Source: Burkholderiales bacterium (GTDB lineage: Bacteria; Pseudomonadota; Gammaproteobacteria; Burkholderiales; Burkholderiaceae_C). Taken from it: a stretch of 64,000 nucleotides of DNA. The position numbers and the translations under genes are program-made. Shown piece after piece: positions 50,635 to 58,174 of this stretch; positions within the stretch are counted from its first letter, which is position 1, and every line of letters begins with the position of its first letter. A model generated the notes under the pieces. It was not told the DNA's origin, did not search any database, and saw only the letters and a list, made by a program, of their open reading frames with translations. Where the stretch lies: contig JAFKGD010000001.1 of NCBI GenBank assembly GCA_017307855.1, positions 1-64,000 on the forward strand. Direction: 5' to 3'.

Positions 50635-50806
50635 CATCGTCAAGGGTGACGATGTGCGCTGGCGTGCTCGAGCATCGCCAGATCGGACGATGACGGCCGC
50701 TCTGGCCTTCTCCTTGGCGTGGATCTCGCATCGTCGTTTCTAGCGATGAGATCCAGCGCACCAGAACGGCGCACGTCGAGCTGCAGCACCGCCAGGAATG
50801 GCGATG
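50635..50806. repeat. Array 2 of four 20-bp dyads (CATCGYCA-N4-TGRCGATG)
   Basis: Copies lie at 50635-50654 (perfect 8-bp arms, CATCGTCAAGGGTGACGATG), 50673-50692, 50729-50748 and 50787-50806. Flanking words are shared with array 1: GATGACGGCCGC after one copy, CTCGCATCG before another, and GTCGAGCTGCAGCA before a third, but in a rotated order. Confidence 0.7.
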
Positions 50807-50819
50807 CTGGCCAGCTCTC

Positions 50820-51179
50820 CTACTCGATGCCGTGCATGGCCTTCGCCCGCGCTGCGACGGCCTGTGCGTGTTCGATATAGGCCGGGTCGGCTGTGGCCTT
50901 GGCTTCGGCCAGGAAGGTCCTGATCGCCTCGGCCGAGGTCAGCGTCTCGGCCGGGTCGAAAGGCGTCAGCTCACGGCCAACGGCCGGCGCATCTACCCAT
51001 TCGCGTTGTTCCGGCGGCAGTGGATACACGCCGGCGGCTTCGGCCTCGGCCAGCAGCTCGGCCAGGGTGTAGCGCACCTGGCCAGGCGTGACGGCGCGGG
51101 CCGGGTCGGCCTTCAAGGCGTCATAGGCCGGGCCGACCTTCTCATGCAGCCAGTTTTCCAGGTTCTTCGAGCATGTCAT
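50820..51179 (-). CDS. Chimeric antitoxin-like protein
   Basis: The protein is 119 residues. Residues 1-50 (LENWLHEKVGPAYDALKADP, then ARAVTPGQVRYTLAELLAEA) resemble small antitoxins whose helix carries the AYDALKADPSRAV motif. Residues about 70-119 (LTPFDPAETLTSAEAIRTFL) resemble the start of HigA/GraA-type antidotes (usually PFDPAEYL...), but the helix-turn-helix that should follow is missing. It overlaps the upstream XRE gene (ATGA), so the pair is an operon. No adjacent toxin is visible. Confidence 0.6.
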   Translation of the reverse strand: MTCSKNLENWLHEKVGPAYDALKADPARAVTPGQVRYTLAELLAEAEAAGVYPLPPEQREWVDAPAVGRELTPFDPAETLTSAEAIRTFLAEAKATADPAYIEHAQAVAARAKAMHGIE

Positions 51180-51544
51180 CGGCTGGCCTCATCAAGCATG
51201 GATGCCAGGCGCTCCAGGTCATTGACCGATTGCGAGCGAAAGCGGCCGGTCAGCAGCTCGTGCAGCGCGGCCGGCGTCAATCCGAGAAGCGTAGCCGCTT
51301 GCTCGGTCGACAACTGTTGCGCCTTGATGGCCTCGCCGATCTTGGTGACGAGTCGGGTCTTGACCAGCATTTCGCCGGCGTCGGGATAGCCCAGGTCGGC
51401 ATAGACGTTGGCGCTGCCCTGCTGAATGTTCGGGGTGTCGTCAGCGTTCAGGTCGGCCAGCAGCTCGGCGACTGTGGCGAACCGCCCCGAGATACGGCCG
51501 GCGCGGCTGTCTGCAATTGCTTCTTCGGTTTCCTTCCTGCCCAT
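51176..51544 (-). CDS. XRE-type antitoxin-like regulator (HTH_37)
   Basis: The protein is 122 residues. ANVYADLGYPDAGEMLVKTR, then LVTKIGEAIKAQQLSTEQAA and LLGLTPAALHELLTGRFRSQ, is the pattern of XRE antitoxins normally paired with Gp49/HigB-type RNases. The expected toxin upstream (51545-51873) is not recognisable, so this may be an orphan antitoxin. The start at 51544 gives MGRKETEEAI; an upstream in-frame ATG at 51580 lacks a clear ribosome binding site. Confidence 0.7.
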   Translation of the reverse strand: MGRKETEEAIADSRAGRISGRFATVAELLADLNADDTPNIQQGSANVYADLGYPDAGEMLVKTRLVTKIGEAIKAQQLSTEQAATLLGLTPAALHELLTGRFRSQSVNDLERLASMLDEASR

Positions 51545-51873
51545 CGCACACCTCACGCTGATTTGCCTAGCCCGTCTCATCCAGATGAGGCCACAGAGAG
51601 CGCGGCTGTGAAGGCCAAAGGGTACTACGTTGCGTGTTTTCCCCGGAAGAAGACACGCCGACCACCTTCTTGGCGTAAACCATCTACGACCTGGTGGCTA
51701 AAGCACATGGCCTTGCCATCCAGCCGGTGCCGCGAGCCCGCCGCAACGCATGGCGCCGGCCGAATCCATGGCTTCGCGCACATGAGATTCGGGGTTCACT
51801 TGGGTGGATCAGATGGTAAACTTGGCCAAACTTTGGAAGACTTCGCCGCGCGACACCAAGCGAGCCGCCTGAC
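51545..51873. other. Stretch between antitoxin pair and defence-like operon, no clear gene
   Basis: This 329-bp divergent region should hold the promoters for the antitoxin pair (minus) and the defence-like operon (plus). No open frame has a convincing start and composition. A decayed toxin gene cannot be excluded. Upstream of 51874 there are short symmetric words such as TTGGCCAA (51824-51831). Confidence 0.45.
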
Positions 51874-52074
51874 ATGAACCAACCTGATAGCGAAATTCTC
51901 ACGCTGGATGAAGTGGCGGTCTACCTCAAGGCAGGGAAGAAGACCGTTTACCGGCTGGCCCAGCAGGGGGAGATACCGGGATTCAAGCTGGGCGGCACCT
52001 GGCGGTTTCGTCGCAGCGAGTTGGATCGCTGGATTGCCGCGCAGATAGCCGAGAAAACGCAGGACAAGACATGA
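51874..52074 (+). CDS. Excisionase-family helix-turn-helix protein
   Basis: The protein is 66 residues. ILTLDEVAVYLKAGKKTVYR, then LAQQGEIPGFKLGGTWRFRR and SELDRWI, is the classical excisionase/MerR-like DNA-binding fold. It is the first gene of the right-end operon and overlaps the micro-ORF by ATGA, so it probably regulates the operon rather than excision, although an excision role is possible. Confidence 0.85.
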   Translation: MNQPDSEILTLDEVAVYLKAGKKTVYRLAQQGEIPGFKLGGTWRFRRSELDRWIAAQIAEKTQDKT

Positions 52075-52136
52075 GCGCCCCGAAAAACGATAGCAACCAG
52101 GCGGCCTCGCCCCGAGAGGGGGCTGCACGCCCATGA
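52071..52136 (+). CDS. Micro-ORF of 21 codons coupling the HTH gene to the methyltransferase gene
   Basis: ATG at 52071 overlaps the HTH stop (ATGA), and the TGA at 52134-52136 overlaps the methyltransferase ATG at 52133. The product would be MSAPKNDSNQAASPREGAAR followed by P. It fills the whole gap between the genes, so it either passes ribosomes along or encodes a small peptide. Confidence 0.5.
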   Translation: MSAPKNDSNQAASPREGAARP

Positions 52137-54919
52137 ATGCCGTAGAAATCGAACAAGCCATCACCGACCTCGCGGAGCAGCCGTTCGACCGTGCGGAGTT
52201 CCCCTATGCCTTCCTTGAGGCGTTCGGCAACAAAGCGACGACCATCAAGCGCCTGCGCGCCGGGGCGTCGAACAAGTCCGACCTCAGCGGTGTTCTCCAG
52301 ACCAGCAACATCCACATTCTGACCTGCGACGCCGGGGGGGTGACGCAGACGCTGGCCGCTCTCAAGGCCAGCCCGGCGACGGCCAAGGCCAAGGCGAAGT
52401 TCATCCTCGCCACGGACGGGGTGGACTTCGAGGCCGAAGACCTGACCAGCGGCGAGACCGTTGCCTGCGCCTTCAAGGACTTCCCGGACCACTTCGGCTT
52501 CTTTCTGCCGCTGGCGGGCATCAGCACTGTCCGCCAGATCAGCGAAAACGCCTTCGATATCCGGGCCACCAGCCGCCTGAACCGACTCTACGTCGAACTG
52601 CTGAAGGACAACCCCGAATGGGGCACGGCGGAGCGTCGCCACGACATGAACAACCTCATGGCGCGGCTGATCTTCTGCTTCTTTGCTGAGGACACCGACA
52701 TCTTTGTCGGCAAGGGCCGCTTCACTGAAACCGTCGCGCAGATGAGCGCCAGGGACTCATCGAACACGCACGAAGTTCTCGCCACGCTGTTCCGCACCAT
52801 GAACACCAAGCGCGAGGACCGGGCCGCCGCCAAGATTCCCCGATGGGCCGAAGACTTCCCATACGTCAACGGGCAGTTGTTCTCTGGTGGCGACGAAGTG
52901 CCGCGATTCAGCAAGATCGCCCGGTCCTACCTGCTGCACGTCGGCGGGTTGGATTGGACCAAGATCAACCCGGACATCTTCGGTTCGATGATCCAGGCTG
53001 TCGCCGAGGACGAGGAGCGCGGCGAGCTGGGGATGCATTACACCAGTGTCCCCAACATCCTGAAGGTGCTGAATCCGCTGTTCCTCGACGACCTGCGGGC
53101 CAAGCTTGAAGAGGCAGGCGATAACCCTCGCATGTTGCTGAACCTGCGCAAGCGCATGGCAAGGATCAGGGTCTTCGATCCGGCCTGCGGTTCGGGCAAC
53201 TTCCTTGTCATCGCCTATAAGGAGATGCGCGCCATCGAGGCCGAGATCAACAGGCGACGAGGCGAACCTGACTTGTGTTCGGTTATCCCGCTCACGAATT
53301 TTCGCGGAATCGAGGTGCGTGACTTCCCGGCAGAGATTGCACGCCTTGCGCTGGTTATCGCTGAGTACCAGTGCGACGTGCTCTATCGTGGGCAGAAGCT
53401 GGCCTTGGCCGAGTTTCTGCCCTTGCGCAGCGAGAATTGGATCACCTGCGGCAATGCGTTGCGGCTTGACTGGTTGAGCTTAATGGATGTCGGCGGCTCA
53501 GGGGTGAAGCTAGTTTATGACGATCTTCTGCAAACACCGCTTGATCAGGCTGAGATCGACTTCGAGAACGAAGGCGGCGAGACGTATATTTGCGGGAACC
53601 CGCCTTACGCCGGTCTGAGTTCCCAAACTCCGGAGCAGAAAGCCGACCTCAAGTGGCTCTTCGAAGGCCATAGTCAATACTGGAAGTCGTTCGACTACGT
53701 AATGGGCTGGTTTTGGAAAGCGCATGAGTTCATGCAACATCAGACGGCCAAAGCGGCCTTCGTTGCGACGAACTCAATCTGCCAAGGGCAGCTCGTCCAC
53801 ATGTTCTGGCCGCTGCTCCTGGACGCTTCGTCACGCATCTTCTTTGCCTACTCATCGTTTAAATGGCGCAACCTGGCTGCGCACAATGCTGGCGTCACCG
53901 TCCTGATCATTGGTCTGACCACCGATACAGGTAGGGGGGCACGACTCTTCGAAGCCTCGGATGGTGAAGAGGTCATCGAGAAATTCGTTCCGAACATCAA
54001 CGCATACATAGTGCCCGGACCAAATCTTTACGTTGATGCCGCAAGTAGAGCGCCAACGGGTCGCCCCGACATGTACTGGGGCAACAAGCCCACAGACGGC
54101 GGAAATCTGATCTTGTCGCCCGATGAGGCGCGGCAGATCACCCGTGAGTCGCCGACTGCTAAAAAATTCCTGCGGCCCTACTTTGGTTCGGATGAGTTCA
54201 TCAAGGGTTCGCCGCGGGTTTGCATTTGGGTCACTGATGCTGACGAAAGCGAGGCCAGTTCCGTCCCGAGCCTTGCTCTCCGCTTTGAACAGGTGAGGGA
54301 GTTTCGGGAAAGTAGCAAGGCGAAGGAAACGCGCCCTGCTGCGCAGTACCCGCACAGATTCCGGCAGATTCAGGGCAAACCGGGCAACCAGTCAATCATC
54401 GTTCCGATCCATTCGAGCGAGTCTCGGCCGTATCTTCCAGTTGGGCTGCTCCCAACAGGTGGCATTATTTCCAATGCTGCGTATGGCCTGTACGACGCGC
54501 CTCTATGGAACATGGCGCTCATTGCCTCGCGCCTGCATCTTGTATGGATCGCCACCGTCTGCGGCAAGCTGGAAACGCGCTACCGCTACTCCAACACCCT
54601 CGGCTGGAACACGTTTCCGGTGCCGACGCTGACCGAGAAAAACAAGGCCGATCTCACTCGCTGCGCGGAGGACATCCTGCTGGCGCGGGAGCATCACTTT
54701 CCCGCGACCATCGCGGACCTGTACGACCCCGAAAACATGCCCGCCGACCTGCGCGCCGCCCATGATCGCAACGACGAAGTGCTGGAGCGCGTCTACATCG
54801 GTCGGCGCTTCAAGAACGACACCGAGCGGTTGGAAAAGCTGTTTGACCTCTATACCAAGATGACCGCTTCGGCTGCACCAGCCAAGGGCAAGAAGCGCAA
54901 AGCGGGAGCCAACGCATGA
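52133..54919 (+). CDS. MmeI-type N6-adenine DNA methyltransferase without the nuclease motif
   Basis: The protein is 928 residues. The order is MmeI-like N-terminal domain (about 1-180), helical spacer (about 180-330), methyltransferase with SAM motif VFDPACGSGNFL (347-358) and catalytic NPPY (489-492), target recognition domain (about 610-830), and C-terminal region. In MmeI a D...ExK nuclease site lies in the N-terminal domain; here the aligned stretch reads SDLSGVLQTSNIHILTCDAG and has no ExK. It should methylate adenine in a specific site without cutting. The stop overlaps the helicase start. Confidence 0.9.
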   Translation: MNAVEIEQAITDLAEQPFDRAEFPYAFLEAFGNKATTIKRLRAGASNKSDLSGVLQTSNIHILTCDAGGVTQTLAALKASPATAKAKAKFILATDGVDFEAEDLTSGETVACAFKDFPDHFGFFLPLAGISTVRQISENAFDIRATSRLNRLYVELLKDNPEWGTAERRHDMNNLMARLIFCFFAEDTDIFVGKGRFTETVAQMSARDSSNTHEVLATLFRTMNTKREDRAAAKIPRWAEDFPYVNGQLFSGGDEVPRFSKIARSYLLHVGGLDWTKINPDIFGSMIQAVAEDEERGELGMHYTSVPNILKVLNPLFLDDLRAKLEEAGDNPRMLLNLRKRMARIRVFDPACGSGNFLVIAYKEMRAIEAEINRRRGEPDLCSVIPLTNFRGIEVRDFPAEIARLALVIAEYQCDVLYRGQKLALAEFLPLRSENWITCGNALRLDWLSLMDVGGSGVKLVYDDLLQTPLDQAEIDFENEGGETYICGNPPYAGLSSQTPEQKADLKWLFEGHSQYWKSFDYVMGWFWKAHEFMQHQTAKAAFVATNSICQGQLVHMFWPLLLDASSRIFFAYSSFKWRNLAAHNAGVTVLIIGLTTDTGRGARLFEASDGEEVIEKFVPNINAYIVPGPNLYVDAASRAPTGRPDMYWGNKPTDGGNLILSPDEARQITRESPTAKKFLRPYFGSDEFIKGSPRVCIWVTDADESEASSVPSLALRFEQVREFRESSKAKETRPAAQYPHRFRQIQGKPGNQSIIVPIHSSESRPYLPVGLLPTGGIISNAAYGLYDAPLWNMALIASRLHLVWIATVCGKLETRYRYSNTLGWNTFPVPTLTEKNKADLTRCAEDILLAREHHFPATIADLYDPENMPADLRAAHDRNDEVLERVYIGRRFKNDTERLEKLFDLYTKMTASAAPAKGKKRKAGANA

Positions 54920-56970
54920 GCGACAAGATCAAGTCCGTACCGTCCGTTTCCGTCACCTACGCCCGCAACGGTGCGTCGACCAAGGCCAATGCGCTTGGGA
55001 TGCGGCCCATGCAGGAGCGGGCCTACGAGAAGCGGGGCGAGCAATACCTGCTCATCAAGTCGCCGCCCGCATCGGGCAAGAGCCGTGCGCTGATGTTCGT
55101 GGCACTCGACAAGCTGAAGAACCAAGGCTTGAAGCAGGCCATCATCGTCGTGCCGGAGAAGTCCATCGGTGCCAGCTTCAACGACGAGTCGCTGTCGAAG
55201 TACGGCTTCTGGACCGACTGGCACGTCGAACCCAAGTGGAACCTGTGTAACGCGCCGGGCAACGACAACGGCGGCAAGGTCAAGTCGCTGGGCGCATTCC
55301 TCGAAGGCGACGACAAGGTGCTGGTCTGCACCCATGCGACCTTCCGCTTCGCGGTCGATGCCTACGGCGTGGAGGCTTTCGACGACCGACTGATCGCGGT
55401 CGATGAGTTCCACCACGTTTCGGCCAATCCGGACAACAAGCTCGGCTTGCACCTGGGGCAGTTCTTCGCGCGGGGCAAGACGCACATCGTCGCCATGACA
55501 GGCTCCTACTTCCGTGGCGACGCCGAGGCCGTGCTCGCGCCGCAGGATGAGTCGAAGTTCGATACTGTCACCTACACCTACTACGAGCAGCTCAACGGCT
55601 ACGAGTACCTCAAGCAACTCGACATCGGCTACTTCTTCTACAGCGGGCCTTACGTCGATGACATCCTCAACGTCCTCGATCCCGCCGAGAAGACCATCAT
55701 TCACATCCCGAATGTCAATTCGCGCGAGAGCACGAAGGACAAGATGCGGGAAGTGGAGCACATCATCGAGGCGCTGGGTGAATGGCAGGGCATCGACCCT
55801 GCGACCGGCTTCCAACGTGTCAAGCGCCCCGATGGCCGCGTGCTGCGCATCGCCGATCTCGTCGATGACGATGCCGCCAAGCGCGACCGCGTGTCCGCCG
55901 CGCTCAAAGACCCGGCGCAGAAGAACAACCGCGACCATGTGGACATCATCATCGCGCTGGGCATGGCGAAGGAAGGCTTCGACTGGATTTGGTGCGAACA
56001 TGCGCTCACCGTGGGCTACCGCGCTAGCCTGACCGAGATCGTGCAGATCATCGGCCGAGCTACCCGCGACGCCCCCGGCAAGACCCGCGCGAGGTTCACC
56101 AACCTGATCGCCGAGCCGGATGCGGCGGAGGAAGCTGTCACCGAGGCCGTCAACGATACGTTGAAGGCCATCGCGGCAAGCCTGCTGATGGAGCAGGTTC
56201 TAGCTCCGCGCTTCGAGTTCAAGCCCAAGAACCCCGACAGCGGCCCGACGCCGGGATTTAACTACGGCGAGGGTGGCTACGACGCGGACCGTTGCAATGT
56301 CGGTGTCAATGAGCAGACAGGGGCTTACCAGATCGAGATCAAGGGCCTCGCCGAGCCCAAGAGCAAGGAGGCGGCGCGAATCTGTCAGGAAGACCTGAAC
56401 GAAGTCATTGCGGCCTTTGTGCAGGACAAGCCCACCATCGAGCGCGGCCTGTTCGATGAGGAGCTGGTGCCCGAGGAACTGACGCAGGTTCGCATGGGCA
56501 AGATCATCAAGGACAAATATCCCGAGCTTGACGCCGAAGATCAGGAGGCCGTGCGTCAGCACGCCATTGCTGCCCTCAACCTCACGCAGCAGGCCAAGCG
56601 GCTGGTGACCGAAGGTGAGAGCGATGGAACACCCAACACCGCCCTGATCGACGGCGTGCGCCGCTTTGCGATGGACGTGCGCGAGTTGGACATCGACCTG
56701 ATCGACCGCATCAACCCTTTTGGCGAAGCCTACGCCATCCTTGCGAAGACCATGAGCGAGGACAGCTTGAAGCAGGTTGCGGCGGCCATCTCGGCGAAGC
56801 GCACGAGTCTGACGCCGGACGAGGCGAAGGAGATGGCTGTTCGCGCCGTTCAGTTCAAGAAGGAGCGCGGACGCATTCCTGCACTCGATTCCCAGGATGC
56901 CTGGGAGCGACGCATGGCCGAAGGCGCGGCCGCCTTTATGCGATTCAAGGCGGAGGGGCGCTATGAGTAA
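54916..56970 (+). CDS. Superfamily 2 helicase of the defence-like operon
   Basis: The protein is 684 residues. Motif I is SPPASGKS (49-56), motif II DEFH (163-166), motif III TGS, and motif VI QIIGRATR (377-384). A C-terminal extension of about 270 residues follows (helical, charged). This is the DExH organisation of DNA translocases in type III restriction and related systems; no nuclease motif is evident in the extension. It overlaps the methyltransferase (4 bp) and the GIY-YIG gene (8 bp). Confidence 0.88.
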   Translation: MSDKIKSVPSVSVTYARNGASTKANALGMRPMQERAYEKRGEQYLLIKSPPASGKSRALMFVALDKLKNQGLKQAIIVVPEKSIGASFNDESLSKYGFWTDWHVEPKWNLCNAPGNDNGGKVKSLGAFLEGDDKVLVCTHATFRFAVDAYGVEAFDDRLIAVDEFHHVSANPDNKLGLHLGQFFARGKTHIVAMTGSYFRGDAEAVLAPQDESKFDTVTYTYYEQLNGYEYLKQLDIGYFFYSGPYVDDILNVLDPAEKTIIHIPNVNSRESTKDKMREVEHIIEALGEWQGIDPATGFQRVKRPDGRVLRIADLVDDDAAKRDRVSAALKDPAQKNNRDHVDIIIALGMAKEGFDWIWCEHALTVGYRASLTEIVQIIGRATRDAPGKTRARFTNLIAEPDAAEEAVTEAVNDTLKAIAASLLMEQVLAPRFEFKPKNPDSGPTPGFNYGEGGYDADRCNVGVNEQTGAYQIEIKGLAEPKSKEAARICQEDLNEVIAAFVQDKPTIERGLFDEELVPEELTQVRMGKIIKDKYPELDAEDQEAVRQHAIAALNLTQQAKRLVTEGESDGTPNTALIDGVRRFAMDVRELDIDLIDRINPFGEAYAILAKTMSEDSLKQVAAAISAKRTSLTPDEAKEMAVRAVQFKKERGRIPALDSQDAWERRMAEGAAAFMRFKAEGRYE

Positions 56971-58174
56971 CTCCGATCTTGACGAACTCGCTGCGGAGCT
57001 TGCCGAGTTCGCACCGCCCGAGGCGAAGGCCGGACGGCCGGCCAGTGAGGAGCGCGTCATCGCGGGCTTCGAGGAAATCCAACGCTTCACCGAGAAGCAC
57101 GGGCGTGCGCCGCAGCATGGTGAGGGTCGCTACATATTCGAGCGCCTCTACGCCGTGCGCCTGGACCGCTTGCGTGCGCTCCCGGACTGCCGCGCCCTGC
57201 TGGAGCCGCTGGACTGTCAGAGCTTGCTCGCCGGGGCGCCTACCGTTGCCGCTTCGGCAGATGAAGCCATCGACATCGACGACCTGGCCGCCGAGCTGGC
57301 GGGCGTAGCCGACGCAGACGACATCACGGTCCTACGCCATGTCCGCACCAGCGCCGACAAGCGCGCCGCCGAGGAGATCGCGGATCGCAAGCCTTGCGAA
57401 GACTTCGAGGCGTTCAAGCCACTGTTCGAGCGCGTAGCGACGGAAGTCAAGACCGGCTTGCGCCAGTCCCAGCCCATAGAGGCGGGCCGCCGCGCGATTG
57501 AGGCCGGGGACTTTTTCGTTCTCGATGGAATCACGCTCTACGTCGCAGAGGTCGGCGAACCGCTGAAAACCACCGCCGGGGAAGTGGACCGCCGCCTGCG
57601 CCTCATCTTCTCCAACGGCACCGAAAGCAATCTGCTGTTGCGCTCGCTCCAGCGCGCTTTCTACAACGACCCCGCCGCGCGGCGGCTGGCCTCGCCCGAG
57701 AGCGGACAACTCTCCTTCGGCGGCGAGCTTGAGGCCGATGATGTCGAAAGCGGCACGATCTACGTCCTGCGCTCCCTCTCCGATCATCCCTATGTCGCGC
57801 AGCACCGCGACATCATCCACAAGATGGGCGTGACCGGGGGCAGGGTGGAGACGCGCATTGCCAACGCCGAACACGACTCCACCTACCTGCTGGCGAAGGT
57901 CGAAGTGGTAGCGACCTACAAGCTCGCGGGCGTCAACCGCACCCGGATGGAGAACCTGTTCCACAGACTGTTCGCGCCCGCGCGGTTGAACATCACGATC
58001 AACGACCGCTTCGGTCATCCTGTGCAGCCTGAGGAATGGTTCCTAGTGCCACTTCATGTGATCGACGAGGCGGTTCAGCGCATTCGAGATGGATCGATCA
58101 CCGAGTTTATCTATGACCCGCAGACCGCTCGACTGGTGGGCTACGCGCGGACTAACTATAAGGATGAACCATGA
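56963..58174 (+). CDS. T5orf172 / GIY-YIG nuclease-family protein
   Basis: The protein is 403 residues. A helical N-terminal region (about 1-140) and a middle domain (about 160-245) precede a GIY-YIG domain (about 262-345): GTIYVLRS (264-271), HKMGVTGGRVETRIANA with Arg298, and a downstream Glu in RMENLFHRLF. The T5orf172 subfamily is found with restriction-like and defence systems. As the methyltransferase lacks its nuclease, this is the most likely DNA-cutting subunit. The start overlaps the helicase gene by 8 bp. Confidence 0.88.
   Translation: MSNSDLDELAAELAEFAPPEAKAGRPASEERVIAGFEEIQRFTEKHGRAPQHGEGRYIFERLYAVRLDRLRALPDCRALLEPLDCQSLLAGAPTVAASADEAIDIDDLAAELAGVADADDITVLRHVRTSADKRAAEEIADRKPCEDFEAFKPLFERVATEVKTGLRQSQPIEAGRRAIEAGDFFVLDGITLYVAEVGEPLKTTAGEVDRRLRLIFSNGTESNLLLRSLQRAFYNDPAARRLASPESGQLSFGGELEADDVESGTIYVLRSLSDHPYVAQHRDIIHKMGVTGGRVETRIANAEHDSTYLLAKVEVVATYKLAGVNRTRMENLFHRLFAPARLNITINDRFGHPVQPEEWFLVPLHVIDEAVQRIRDGSITEFIYDPQTARLVGYARTNYKDEP

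Noticed and set aside
51600-51873. Plus-strand frame with YYVACFPRKKTRR as a HigB-like toxin
   Set aside because: It resembles the end of Gp49-type toxins only over a few residues, lacks a start signal, and lies on the opposite strand from the antitoxins.
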